The notes beneath the pieces were generated by a model. The model was not told the DNA's origin, made no database searches, and saw nothing but the letters and a program-made list of their open reading frames with translations. 18,190 bases of DNA from positions 1-18,190 of the forward strand of contig JBOHRF010000079.1 in the NCBI GenBank assembly GCA_050732575.1, read 5' to 3'. Position numbers and translations under genes: made by a program. This document shows, one piece after another, positions 8,773 to 15,956 of the stretch (the first letter of the stretch is position 1; the number at the start of each line of letters is the position of its first letter). Source of the DNA: JBBDWZ01 sp050732575 (GTDB lineage Bacteria > Gemmatimonadota > Gemmatimonadetes > Longimicrobiales > RSA9).

Positions 8773-9534
8773 GTGGAGGAACCGAGCCGAACCCTGACCG
8801 TCACCCGCGCCGCGCTGATCGGATCGCTGATCGCACTGGCGGTTGCGGCTACCTGCGTTCGGCTGGGCTTCTGGCAACTCAGCCGGCTCGAGCAGCGGGA
8901 CGCCCGCAATCGATTACTTGGCCAACGCATGGGGCAACCTGTGCTGCGCCTCGGCCCGAACGCCGTGGACACAACGCGGCTATTCTACCGCCGCGTCGAG
9001 GTGAATGGCCGCTACGACCACGATCGGACCATCATCCTGGCGGGCCGCGCGCTGCGCGGCGCGCCGGGCGTGCACGTCCTGACGCCCGTCCTTATCCAGG
9101 ACGGTCAAACCGCCGTGCTCGTCAACCGGGGTTGGCTGCCGTCCGCCGATGGCGCAACCGTAGAGCTCGATTCACTGCGCACCCCGTCCGACGCTCGCCT
9201 GATCGGTCTGCTGCTCCCGTTGCCGGCCCGACGTACCAACGCCACCATGGCAGCGGATTCGACGTTCCGGCGGACCTGGTTCAGCATCGATCCGGACGCA
9301 TTGCGCCGGCAGTTCCCCTACACGCTGCTCGAGTTCCACATTCAAGCGCTGCCCGAGAAGGGCGTGGCGCAGTTCCCAGTACGGCTCTCGCCGCCCGAAT
9401 TGGACCGCGGGCCGCACCTGGGATACGCAATTCAGTGGTTCAGCTTTGCCGTGATTGCTCTGGTCGGTTGGTTGACCCTGATGATTCGGAAGGGCGAGGT
9501 GCAGCAGACGCAGCACCCGGCAAGGCGGGTCTGA
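8773..9534 (+). CDS. SURF1-family protein (cytochrome oxidase assembly factor)
   Basis: The 253-residue product has two terminal transmembrane helices (about 11-30 and 222-241) flanking a periplasmic domain, the standard SURF1 topology. The family motifs are clear: GFWQLSRLEQR after the first helix, VNGRYDHDRTIILAGR, TAVLVNRGWLP in the middle, and HLGYAIQWFSFA before the last helix. SURF1 assists maturation of haem-copper oxidases, acting in haem insertion or subunit I assembly at the inner membrane. The gene starts with GTG at 8773, preceded by GGAGA at 8763-8767. No oxidase subunit, haem A or copper-chaperone gene is seen nearby; the left neighbour is divergent and the right one convergent, so it looks monocistronic. 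The basic C-terminal tail (RKGEVQQTQHPARR) should be cytoplasmic. Confidence 0.92.
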   Translation: MEEPSRTLTVTRAALIGSLIALAVAATCVRLGFWQLSRLEQRDARNRLLGQRMGQPVLRLGPNAVDTTRLFYRRVEVNGRYDHDRTIILAGRALRGAPGVHVLTPVLIQDGQTAVLVNRGWLPSADGATVELDSLRTPSDARLIGLLLPLPARRTNATMAADSTFRRTWFSIDPDALRRQFPYTLLEFHIQALPEKGVAQFPVRLSPPELDRGPHLGYAIQWFSFAVIALVGWLTLMIRKGEVQQTQHPARRV

Positions 9535-9542
9535 TGCAAGAC

Positions 9543-9570
9543 GGGCGGAAGGACTTGCGCCCTCCCGCCC
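9543..9570. terminator. GC-rich hairpin between convergent SURF1 and small exported-protein genes
   Basis: GGGCGG (9543-9548) pairs with CCGCCC (9565-9570). After one mismatch, AGG (9550-9552) pairs with CCT (9561-9563), leaving an 8-base loop. It lies 9 bases after the SURF1 stop in the 67-base convergent gap. No T-run follows on either strand, so it could be a U-less terminator or an mRNA 3'-end structure for one or both genes. Confidence 0.4.
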
Positions 9571-9601
9571 GCCGGCCCTCGCTCAGGTGTGCCGAGCGGA
9601 C

Positions 9602-9991
9602 TCAGTACACCGAGTACGAGGACAATTGCACGTTGTTTTCGAGGCGGAACCGTACTTGCTGGCCCGGCCCGAGCCGGATTGGATCCGAGAGGTATTTCTG
9701 ATTCGAACCAATTGGATCTGCCAACAGCCTCAGATCGGCCACACCACCGACGAGCGCGTCAGAGAGTACGAAGCGGGCTCGACTGAATGATGGAACGGTG
9801 CCTACGCGTGCGCGCAGGCCGTTGCGTACGAGGTAGACTGCCATGTCAGACCAGTTGTTGTTTTCAACCAGTAGTGTAGTCTGCCTGCTTAGCGACTGAT
9901 CGGACTGCGGTCCTTGTGAATTGGAAGCGCAAGCCGAACCCATTGCGGCCGCGGCCAGCGCTACGTTAAGCAGTTGCATCTTGATCGACAT
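9602..9991 (-). CDS. Small exported protein, possible lipoprotein, unknown function
   Basis: The 129-residue product has a signal sequence (LLNVALAAAAMGSACAS). C21 could be lipid-modified, although the residue at -3 is Gly rather than the usual Leu/Val, so a cleaved Sec signal is also possible. The mature part is small and beta-rich, with TTLLVENNNWSDMAVYLVRNG and a later SDPIRLGPGQQVRFRLENN. That layout resembles small single-domain beta-sandwich periplasmic proteins, but I do not recognise the family. The ATG at 9991 is preceded by AAGGAG with a 9-base spacer, which supports expression. An internal ATG at 9979 is the only alternative. It stands alone, convergent with SURF1. Confidence 0.7.
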   Translation of the reverse strand: MSIKMQLLNVALAAAAMGSACASNSQGPQSDQSLSRQTTLLVENNNWSDMAVYLVRNGLRARVGTVPSFSRARFVLSDALVGGVADLRLLADPIGSNQKYLSDPIRLGPGQQVRFRLENNVQLSSYSVY

Positions 9992-10338
9992 GGTGTGTGA
10001 CTCCTTCCGCCCTCGAGATCTATTCCAATCGGCACCGCGATATCACGGCGTCGCTCATCTGGTTAGCGCCTCCCCGCGCGTGTTCTTTAGCGAGATCCGT
10101 GCCCATCCCGCCGATTCTCAGAGGGTAAGGAACTTGGACCAAGGGTTTAGCCGACAAAAAACCGATACCATGCGCCGCGCACGCAACTGTTGGTGTCTCT
10201 CACACATTGCAAATTACTGGCATAATGCGCGACCGTCGGGTCACCAGCTTGGAAAACCGACCGGCAGGTCGTATCGTTGCGCCTCGCCAAACGAAATCAG
10301 CAGCGGCGTCACACTCGGTGGACGACGCGGGAGGATGT
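9992..10338. other. 347-base divergent intergenic region, no gene found
   Basis: This gap separates the divergent small exported-protein gene and the predicted barrel gene. It is locally less GC-rich, with an A-run near 10155-10162 (gacaaaaaacc) and AT-richer tracts near 10205-10225 (ttgcaaattactggcataatg), as expected for promoters. I could not pair a convincing -35 with a -10 at normal spacing. A near-palindrome, CCGCGATATCACGG (10035-10048, one mismatched pair), might be an operator for the minus-strand gene. Short open frames here show no ribosome site or recognisable protein. Confidence 0.5.
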
Positions 10339-11172
10339 TTGAGGTCGTTGCGTCCCGTTATTGTGTGCGTCTGCTTGGCCAGCCTGATGGTCGCGCGTGG
10401 GTCCGCGCAGCTGCGCCCGCTCGAGCCGGTGGACTGGGACGCCTATTTCGAATCCGCACCCATCAGGCTGCACGCGCGCGTCGGTTGGATCGATGGCCAG
10501 CGTGCGTCACTCGCCGGGACGGTCGGCCGGCTGGTCGAGCTGGGCGAACTCCGCATGTACATTCGCACGGGCGCCGTTTTGCTCGAGTTTGCCGGCACGC
10601 CACAGCGTCTCTTTTCGGATGACGAAGTGTTTGCATCGCCTGCCGGTGGCGCACTGCCGGCACCGCCAGACGGTGAACGCCATGACGCCGGTGATTATCG
10701 CGTGGCCACGGTAGTCCGGCTCAATGCCCGGGCCTCTGCATGGCTGGCCGCGCTGCGCTTCGGCACCCGTCTGCCGACTACAAACAATCGAGTGGGACTC
10801 GATCGCGACCAGACCGACTTCTTTGCCTTGTTGGGCACGCACCATCGCCGCGACCGCTGGCGCCTGGGCCTGGAGCTGGGACTCGGCATCAATGGGACGC
10901 GCTCACCAACCTTCGAGCAATCTGATGTGCTGCTCTATGCCGGCACGCTCGAATTTGTCAGTCGGTCAATCACACCCAGGCTCACCATTGTCGGCCAGGA
11001 TGATCTTTCAGCTCGCCAACTCCGGGGCAACGAGGATCTGGCCGAGCTGCGCGCGGGCCTGCGCATGGGCCGTCGACGCTGGGTTGAGCTGGCACTGGTG
11101 CGTGGACTCAGCACCTTCAGTCCACGCGTGGGTCTCTTGCTGGGCGGTGGTGCCACGTTGAGTTGGCGGTGA
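10339..11172 (+). CDS. Predicted outer-membrane beta-barrel-like exported protein, unknown function
   Basis: From a TTG at 10339 the product is 277 residues and begins with a signal peptide (MRSLRPVIVCVCLASLMVARGSAQ region, cleavage after GSAQ). GGAGG at 10330-10334 lies only four bases upstream, a short but usable spacing. The open frame extends to 10207, but those starts would bury the signal peptide and lack a ribosome site. The C-terminal 160 residues show amphipathic strands separated by charged turns, for example WRLGLELGLGIN, LLYAGTLEFVSRSI, WVELALVRGLSTFS and VGLLLGGGATLSWR. That pattern suggests a transmembrane beta barrel. The N-terminal part (about 25-110) looks like a separate beta-rich domain. 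I do not recognise a named family. It lies four bases before the VOC gene, suggesting one transcript. Confidence 0.65.
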   Translation: MRSLRPVIVCVCLASLMVARGSAQLRPLEPVDWDAYFESAPIRLHARVGWIDGQRASLAGTVGRLVELGELRMYIRTGAVLLEFAGTPQRLFSDDEVFASPAGGALPAPPDGERHDAGDYRVATVVRLNARASAWLAALRFGTRLPTTNNRVGLDRDQTDFFALLGTHHRRDRWRLGLELGLGINGTRSPTFEQSDVLLYAGTLEFVSRSITPRLTIVGQDDLSARQLRGNEDLAELRAGLRMGRRRWVELALVRGLSTFSPRVGLLLGGGATLSWR

Positions 11173-11176
11173 CGTC

Positions 11177-12019
11177 GTGAGTCTTCCCGAGAGTACCAGG
11201 ATTGGACGCATTGAATTGCGTGTGGCCGACCTTTCCCGCTCGCTGGCTTTCTACCGCGATTTGCTGGGCCTGGTCGAGTACGCACGCACAACAGATCGCT
11301 GCGAGCTGGGTCCACATGGCGGGCGGCCTCTCATTTCGCTGCTGGCCGTGCCCGGTACGCGCCTGCGGCCCGCAGGTGTAGTCGGCCTCTTTCACTACGC
11401 GCTGCTCCTGCCCCATCGCCGCGATTTGGGTCGAGTGCTGCTGCACCTGTTTCAGGCCCGCTATCCATTTCAGGGTTTTGCCGACCACCTGGTCAGTGAA
11501 GCCGCCTACCTGGCCGATCCCGATGGCAATGGCATTGAGCTCTACGCCGATCGACCACGCGAAGACTGGCAACGACGTGACAACCAGATCGAGATGTCCA
11601 CGCTCGCCCTCAACGTCAACAGCTTGTTGCGATCCGTGGAAGGCGAGGAATGGCGGGGCATTGCGGCCGGCACGGGCATGGGACATGTGCACCTGCACGT
11701 TGCCGATCTCGCGCGGACCGGCGCGTTCTATCGGGAAGTCGTGGGCTTCGATGTCACTAACAACAGCTTCCCCAGCGCGCTATTCCTGGCCGCGGGCGGC
11801 TACCACCATCATCTCGGCCTGAATACCTGGCTGCGCCCGGAAAACGCCAACGGACCTGATGCCGCCAACATGTTGTCCTGGGAGTTGGTGCTGCCCCACC
11901 CAGCACATTCCATGGCCATTGCCGAGCGCGCTCTGAAGTGGGGCAGCCGAGTTGAAGAAAAAGCCGATCAGACAATTATCGTGGATCCGGATGGCATGCA
12001 GGTGATCGTAACGACGTAG
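11177..12019 (+). CDS. Two-domain VOC-superfamily protein (glyoxalase/extradiol dioxygenase type, CatE-like)
   Basis: The 280-residue product has two VOC modules: residues about 8-125 (RIELRVADLSRSLAFYRDLLGL ... DPDGNGIELY) and about 168-278 (GHVHLHVADLARTGAFYREVVGF ... VDPDGMQV). This arrangement and length match CatE-type proteins related to catechol 2,3-dioxygenase. Candidate metal ligands are H170 and H210/H211 in the second module, and H73 and E121 in the first. The usual first-strand His of module one is not present (IELRV), and the final Glu of module two is replaced (QVIV), so only one hybrid or partial metal site may work. Substrate and reaction cannot be inferred. The start is a GTG at 11177 with only a weak ribosome site, four bases after the preceding stop, which fits translational coupling. 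Confidence 0.82.
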   Translation: MSLPESTRIGRIELRVADLSRSLAFYRDLLGLVEYARTTDRCELGPHGGRPLISLLAVPGTRLRPAGVVGLFHYALLLPHRRDLGRVLLHLFQARYPFQGFADHLVSEAAYLADPDGNGIELYADRPREDWQRRDNQIEMSTLALNVNSLLRSVEGEEWRGIAAGTGMGHVHLHVADLARTGAFYREVVGFDVTNNSFPSALFLAAGGYHHHLGLNTWLRPENANGPDAANMLSWELVLPHPAHSMAIAERALKWGSRVEEKADQTIIVDPDGMQVIVTT

Positions 12020-12029
12020 CCGAGTCCAA

Positions 12030-13046
12030 TCAGCCGCTCTCGGGCGAGGATCGGCTGGGCACGGCTCGCAACACGCGGGGCAACAAAGTCAATTCGTCAT
12101 CCACAATCGCCGCCAGCTGCTCTTCCTCGCGCCAACGCGCTTCCAGTTCCGCAACCTCGAGCTCCAGCAGCCGCTTCTCGGTTTCATGGTTGATGGCAAT
12201 CTCCAGCGCCAACGCGTACGGCTTGGGCAATTCGCCCAGATGGACACGTTGCAGCGCCAGCCGTTGGGTCAGGGCTTCTGCAGAACCAATCTCTTCAATC
12301 ACCGTGGTCGAGGCGCGCACCTGCGCCTCGGTTGCACCCTCATAGTGACGGTAGGCGAGTATGCGCCGCAGCAAGTGCTCCGCTGAAATCCCGGCCAGTC
12401 GATGACCCGCGTGCAGGGCATCGAGATGACAACGGTGACAGCGGTAGCGCAACTCGAAACTTCCACCTTGCTGGGCCAGCACAATGCGATTGGTATTCTG
12501 AAATTGAATTTCGCGTAGCACACTGCCGCAGTTTGGACAGGTGGCTGCGCCCCGCCACGCGGTAGGCCCAAATTTCAACTCGCGCGCCACAGTCTGCAGC
12601 ACCGGTCCCAGCCCGAGCACACCCAGCACGCCCACACCTACAGTAAACCCGCCCAGCGCAACGGCGCCTGTGAGGGCGCCCATGGTGATGGACAGGCGCC
12701 GGAATCGAGCGCGTCGACCGGTCAGCTCGCGGCCGTAGCGCCACCACGCCTCCTCGGGCAGATGCGCATGACCGATGCGGACCAGTTCACACGTGCCCAC
12801 GCGTAGCAAGGCAATGTTCTGGGTTTGCAGCAACAGGCGCGCTTCATCCCGGGCAATCTTTTCCAGTGCTTCCAGGTTCTCCCAGCGCGCTTCGATCGGG
12901 ATGAGATTCCAGCGCCGGCAGTTGCCGCAGATTACCCACAAACGGCCGCGCACCGGATCGAACGCGAATCGTTGACCCGTAGACAGCCCTTCGAACGTAT
13001 CGTTCTTGGGCAGCTGCGCATGACAGAACAGGCATCGGCTGAACAC
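12030..13046 (-). CDS. Membrane protein with two zinc-ribbon-like cysteine clusters (paralogue A), unknown function
   Basis: The 338-residue product has four CxxC pairs: C5/C8, C40/C43, C170/C173 and C203/C206. These suggest one zinc ribbon at the N-terminus and another after the membrane part. A long hydrophobic stretch (about 118-150, Gly/Val/Leu-rich) could be one long helix or a hairpin of two. The C-terminus (about 276-318) is an acidic amphipathic helix with ELEVAELEARWREEEQLAAI, likely a coiled coil. The segment CxxCRRWNLxPIExRWE (40-55) is shared exactly with the neighbouring paralogue. I do not recognise a named family. It starts with GTG at 13046, four bases after the paralogue's stop, so the two genes form a pair on one transcript. 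Zinc binding, and a cytoplasmic location for the ribbons, are inferences. Confidence 0.8.
   Translation of the reverse strand: MFSRCLFCHAQLPKNDTFEGLSTGQRFAFDPVRGRLWVICGNCRRWNLIPIEARWENLEALEKIARDEARLLLQTQNIALLRVGTCELVRIGHAHLPEEAWWRYGRELTGRRARFRRLSITMGALTGAVALGGFTVGVGVLGVLGLGPVLQTVARELKFGPTAWRGAATCPNCGSVLREIQFQNTNRIVLAQQGGSFELRYRCHRCHLDALHAGHRLAGISAEHLLRRILAYRHYEGATEAQVRASTTVIEEIGSAEALTQRLALQRVHLGELPKPYALALEIAINHETEKRLLELEVAELEARWREEEQLAAIVDDELTLLPRVLRAVPSRSSPESG
12031..12057 (+). terminator. Hairpin at the convergent end of the VOC gene
   Basis: CAGCCG (12031-12036) pairs with CGGCTG (12052-12057), and inside the loop CTC can pair with GAG. It lies 11 bases after the VOC stop codon and overlaps the last codons of the convergent minus-strand gene. 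No T-run follows, so termination is only a possibility. Confidence 0.3.
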
Positions 13047-13050
13047 GATA

Positions 13051-14046
13051 TTACCCGGGCAATTTCACGCGGATGCGCTCGAGCAACGGCATCTCGGTCA
13101 GCTCGCCGTCCACGATAGCCGCCAACTCTTCCTCTTCCCGCCAGCGCGCTTCCAACTCGGCCAGCTCGAGCTCGAGCAACTGTCGTTCGGCCTCATCGTT
13201 GACCGCGATCTCGAGTGCAAACGAGGCTTGCTTCATCTTGTCATTGCCCACCCGGTATCCCTGCCGGCTGAGCCTGCGGATCAACCAGTGCGGCGAACCT
13301 ACTTCATCAATCACCCGTACCGCATCCTTCACGCTGCGCTCACTGGCACCCTTGAAGTTGTGATAGGCCAGCACGCGCCGCAGCATGCGCTCTGCCTCTA
13401 CACCTGCGAATTCGAAACCCCCATCTGCATTCCGGAGGCCGCACCGTTTGCAGCGCAATTCCAGAGTCAGCTGTGCATCGCTCGGGCCGAGAACCAGATG
13501 CGTTGAACGCTTGAAAGACAACTGCTCTATAGGTGTTCCGCAGCGCCGGCACGCACGCGCTCCGCGCCAGGCCGTGTTGCCGAACTTGCGCCATCGGATC
13601 AGGTCATTCAGCGGGTCGCCGCCACCGATCATCATCCAGCCTACGGTGGTAATGGAGGAGAAACCGATAACGGCCGCCCATTCTAAGGCGTGCACCACGC
13701 GGTAGCGGCTGCGGCGGCGCATCAACTCCTGGCCGTAACGCCACCACGCTTCTTCGGCCAGCTTGGCTCGGCCCACACGCACGACTTCGATCTCGGCGAT
13801 GCGAAAAAGCGCAATATGATCTGTTTGGGACAGCAGCCGTCCCCGATCGTGCGCCAGCTTCTCCAGCTCTTCCAGCGCTTCCCAGCGCTCCTCGATGGGC
13901 GCCAGGTTCCAACGGCGGCAAGCGCTGCAAACGGCCCAGAGACGGCCTCGGCCGGGATCGAAGGCCACACGCTGACCCAGTGGGAAGCGCTCCAGTGTCG
14001 TATTTGAGGGCAATCCCGCGTGGCAGTAGATGCATCGTGAGAGCAT
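13051..14046 (-). CDS. Membrane protein with two zinc-ribbon-like cysteine clusters (paralogue B), unknown function
   Basis: The 331-residue product aligns end to end with the gene just downstream. Cysteine pairs are at C5/C8, C40/C43, C166/C169 and C199/C202. Shared blocks include SRCxxCHAxLP, GQRxAFDPxRGRLW, CRRWNLxPIExRWE, EEAWWRYGxEL, TAWRGAxxC, MLRRxLAYxxxxGAxE, FALEIAVND and ELEARWREEEELAAIVDGELT. The hydrophobic segment (about 118-141) is shorter and less Gly-rich than in paralogue A. The linker to the second ribbon also differs, so the membrane part is the most diverged region. It starts with ATG at 14046, is the first gene of the pair, and is divergent from the deaminase gene. No enzyme motif is visible. 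A regulatory, scaffolding or membrane-stress role is possible but unproven. Confidence 0.8.
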   Translation of the reverse strand: MLSRCIYCHAGLPSNTTLERFPLGQRVAFDPGRGRLWAVCSACRRWNLAPIEERWEALEELEKLAHDRGRLLSQTDHIALFRIAEIEVVRVGRAKLAEEAWWRYGQELMRRRSRYRVVHALEWAAVIGFSSITTVGWMMIGGGDPLNDLIRWRKFGNTAWRGARACRRCGTPIEQLSFKRSTHLVLGPSDAQLTLELRCKRCGLRNADGGFEFAGVEAERMLRRVLAYHNFKGASERSVKDAVRVIDEVGSPHWLIRRLSRQGYRVGNDKMKQASFALEIAVNDEAERQLLELELAELEARWREEEELAAIVDGELTEMPLLERIRVKLPG

Positions 14047-14212
14047 TTCTCAGACCTCGATGCCAGGGCGGGGCGTTCAGCCCGTCATCCAACAATCCGA
14101 CCCCGCCAATCGGCGCTGCTGCATTGCGCTTTTGCGTTCTACCCCGCGCTGCACGAGCTTTGGCGCGACCGTCCCGGCCCTTTCTGCAACCCGAATTTGA
14201 CCGGCTTCTGGA

Positions 14213-14782
14213 ATGACACTTCCCGAAATTGAGATTCGATTACCGGATTGGATCCACCAAGCCGTGGATTTCCAGCGCGCCTATGCCAGTGACCAGGAGC
14301 GCATGGCTGTGGCTATCTTGCTGGCGCGCCAGAACATGCTGCATGAAACGGGTGGACCCTTCGGCGCCGCCATTTTTGAAATGGCCAGCGGCCGTCTGGT
14401 CGCAGTGGGGGTAAACCTGGTCGTGCCTCTCAACAATTCAGTGCTGCACGGCGAGATGGTTGCCTTCATGATGGCGCAGGCCCGGCTTGGATCCTACACC
14501 CTCAAATCGGCTTCTATGCCCGCTCACGAGCTGGTCACGTCCTGCGACCCTTGCGCCATGTGTCTGGGCGCTACCCTCTGGGCAGGCGTACGGCGCGTGG
14601 TGTGTGGAGCCACGCGCGATGATGCCGCGGAAATCTTCTTCGATGAGGGACCCGTCTTCTCCGCATCGTGGGACTACCTGGCCGCGCGGGGCGTGGACGT
14701 GACGCGCGAAGTTCTGCGCCCCGAAGCGCGCGCCGTGCTGGTCGAATACGCCATCCAAAACGGAACGATTTACAACGGATGA
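14213..14782 (+). CDS. Cytidine/guanine deaminase-superfamily zinc enzyme (nucleobase deaminase)
   Basis: The 189-residue product has the deaminase-fold signature. GGPFGAAI (47-54) resembles guanine deaminase GuaD. LHGE supplies zinc ligand H79 and catalytic E81, and CDPCAMC supplies zinc ligands C114 and C117. The extra length at the N-terminus and a C-terminal YAIQNGTIYNG separate it from TadA tRNA deaminases. It most likely deaminates a free purine or related base, for example guanine to xanthine, but the substrate cannot be fixed. The ATG at 14213 has only a weak upstream site (CTGGA). Its stop overlaps the start of the flavin monooxygenase gene (ATGA), so the two are probably translated together. 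A uricase-family gene lies convergent just beyond, hinting at purine or N-heterocycle metabolism. Confidence 0.85.
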   Translation: MTLPEIEIRLPDWIHQAVDFQRAYASDQERMAVAILLARQNMLHETGGPFGAAIFEMASGRLVAVGVNLVVPLNNSVLHGEMVAFMMAQARLGSYTLKSASMPAHELVTSCDPCAMCLGATLWAGVRRVVCGATRDDAAEIFFDEGPVFSASWDYLAARGVDVTREVLRPEARAVLVEYAIQNGTIYNG

Positions 14783-15894
14783 CCGGCCGTATCAAAGACC
14801 GGTACGATTGTATTGTCGTGGGCGCGGGCCCGGCCGGTCTGGCCGCCTCCCGCGAGCTCAGTCGGCGCGGCGTGCACCATCTCGTGCTCGAGCGCGGCGC
14901 TCACGTTGGCCAATGCTGGCGCAATGCCTATGACAGCCTGCGCCTGCATACCGGCAAACACCTGTCCGCATTGCCCGGTCTCCGTTTCTCGCGTACCACT
15001 CCATTGTTTCCTTCGCGCAATGACTTCGTTACTTACCTCGATGACTACGTGCGCCATTTTCGCTTGCCGGTCGCGCAGGAAATCGACGTCACGTGCATCC
15101 GCCGCACGCATGAGTGGCAGCTTGATACTACGGCCGGCACGTTGCACACGCGCGCGCTGGTCATGGCAACCGGATTGATGAGCAACCCGGCGGTCCCCAG
15201 CCTTGCCGGCCAGCCGCTGTTTCAGGGAAGCATCACACACTCCGTTGGCTACCGCCGGCCCGAGCACTGGGCCGGAAAACGGGTGCTGGTTGTGGGCGTC
15301 GGTAATTCCGGTGGAGAAATCGCCAGTGAATTGGCACACCATGGCATCAACGTCACCATCGCCGTGCGCTCCGGGGCCAATGTCGTACCCCTCACGATCG
15401 CCGGACTGCCGGTTCAGTACCTGGCCACGCTGGTGCGGCAGCTGCCCCGGCCCGCGCAGGAGTGGGTGGTGGAGCGCATTCGCCGTCGCAATGAAGCGCG
15501 CCGGCCACTGGTACTGCCACGCGCTCCGCATTCACCGCTCGATAACATTCCCTTGATCGGATTTCACCTGGTCGATGCTATACGTGCAGGTAAGGTCAGT
15601 GTACGCCCGGCCATCGCCGGATTTACGCACTCAGGTGTTCGTTTTGCTGATGGAACAGTAGAAGACTTCGATGCCGTGATCCTGGCCACCGGCTTTCGAC
15701 CGGCCCTGCAGCCGCTGGGTGACCTGGTGCAGACGGATGACCGCGGATTCGCTGTGCGCAGCGATCGCGTACGCAGCGCACAATACAATACGCTCTTCCT
15801 GATCGGTCACAACTACGATGCCAGCGGCGGCCTGCGCAACATTGCCCGTGACGCCCCCCTGGCCGCCCACCAAATCGCGCTTCTGCTCCAATAA
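14779..15894 (+). CDS. Flavin-containing monooxygenase-like oxidoreductase (CzcO/YUCCA type)
   Basis: The 371-residue product has two dinucleotide-binding folds: GAGPAG (15-20) for FAD, and VVGVGNSGGE (171-180) for NADPH. Between them is F148-Q-G150-xxx-H154-xxx-Y158, the FxGxxxHxxx(Y/F) fingerprint of class B flavin monooxygenases. ATG motifs occur at ATGLMSNP (about 130-137) and LATGFRP (about 302-308). Such enzymes use NADPH and O2 to oxygenate N, S or carbonyl groups; many relatives are annotated 'CzcO' or putative potassium-transport flavoproteins. The length suits the short, YUCCA-like branch rather than full BVMOs. The ATG at 14779 overlaps the deaminase stop by four bases; the longer frame from 14668 lies within the deaminase gene and is rejected. 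The pairing suggests a shared pathway, but the substrate is unknown. Confidence 0.88.
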   Translation: MTGRIKDRYDCIVVGAGPAGLAASRELSRRGVHHLVLERGAHVGQCWRNAYDSLRLHTGKHLSALPGLRFSRTTPLFPSRNDFVTYLDDYVRHFRLPVAQEIDVTCIRRTHEWQLDTTAGTLHTRALVMATGLMSNPAVPSLAGQPLFQGSITHSVGYRRPEHWAGKRVLVVGVGNSGGEIASELAHHGINVTIAVRSGANVVPLTIAGLPVQYLATLVRQLPRPAQEWVVERIRRRNEARRPLVLPRAPHSPLDNIPLIGFHLVDAIRAGKVSVRPAIAGFTHSGVRFADGTVEDFDAVILATGFRPALQPLGDLVQTDDRGFAVRSDRVRSAQYNTLFLIGHNYDASGGLRNIARDAPLAAHQIALLLQ

Positions 15895-15956
15895 TCCGTT
15901 CCCGTCATGCCCGTCATGCCCGTCACGCCCGTCACGCCCGATACGTCCGTTCCCAT
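15895..15956. repeat. Short 9-base tandem repeat between convergent genes
   Basis: Four head-to-tail 9-base units lie at 15903-15938: CGTCATGCC twice, then CGTCACGCC twice. A decayed unit, CGATACGTC, follows at 15939-15947. The array is bounded on each side by the same nonamer TCCGTTCCC (15895-15903 and 15946-15954). It fills the 61-base gap between the flavoprotein stop and the uricase-like stop. It is too short, and lacks the spacers, to be a CRISPR array. Slippage-derived minisatellite is the simplest reading. Confidence 0.75.

Noticed and set aside
10207..10338. Longer N-terminus for the barrel-like protein
   Set aside because: The extra 44 residues are Arg-rich, precede a clear signal peptide and have no ribosome site. 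The TTG at 10339 follows GGAGG and starts the signal peptide.
14067..14107. Inverted repeat GGCGGGG / CCCCGCC upstream of the deaminase gene
   Set aside because: Only 7 bp with a 27-base loop in GC-rich DNA; a chance match is likely and no promoter element is associated with it.
14213..14782. tRNA adenosine deaminase TadA
   Set aside because: The GGPFGAAI motif, extra N-terminal length and the C-terminal tail fit the guanine/nucleobase deaminase branch better. TadA is usually about 150-170 residues with a different active-site context.
15903..15947. Possible CRISPR array
   Set aside because: Units are 9 bases, directly adjacent and without spacers, and no cas genes are nearby.
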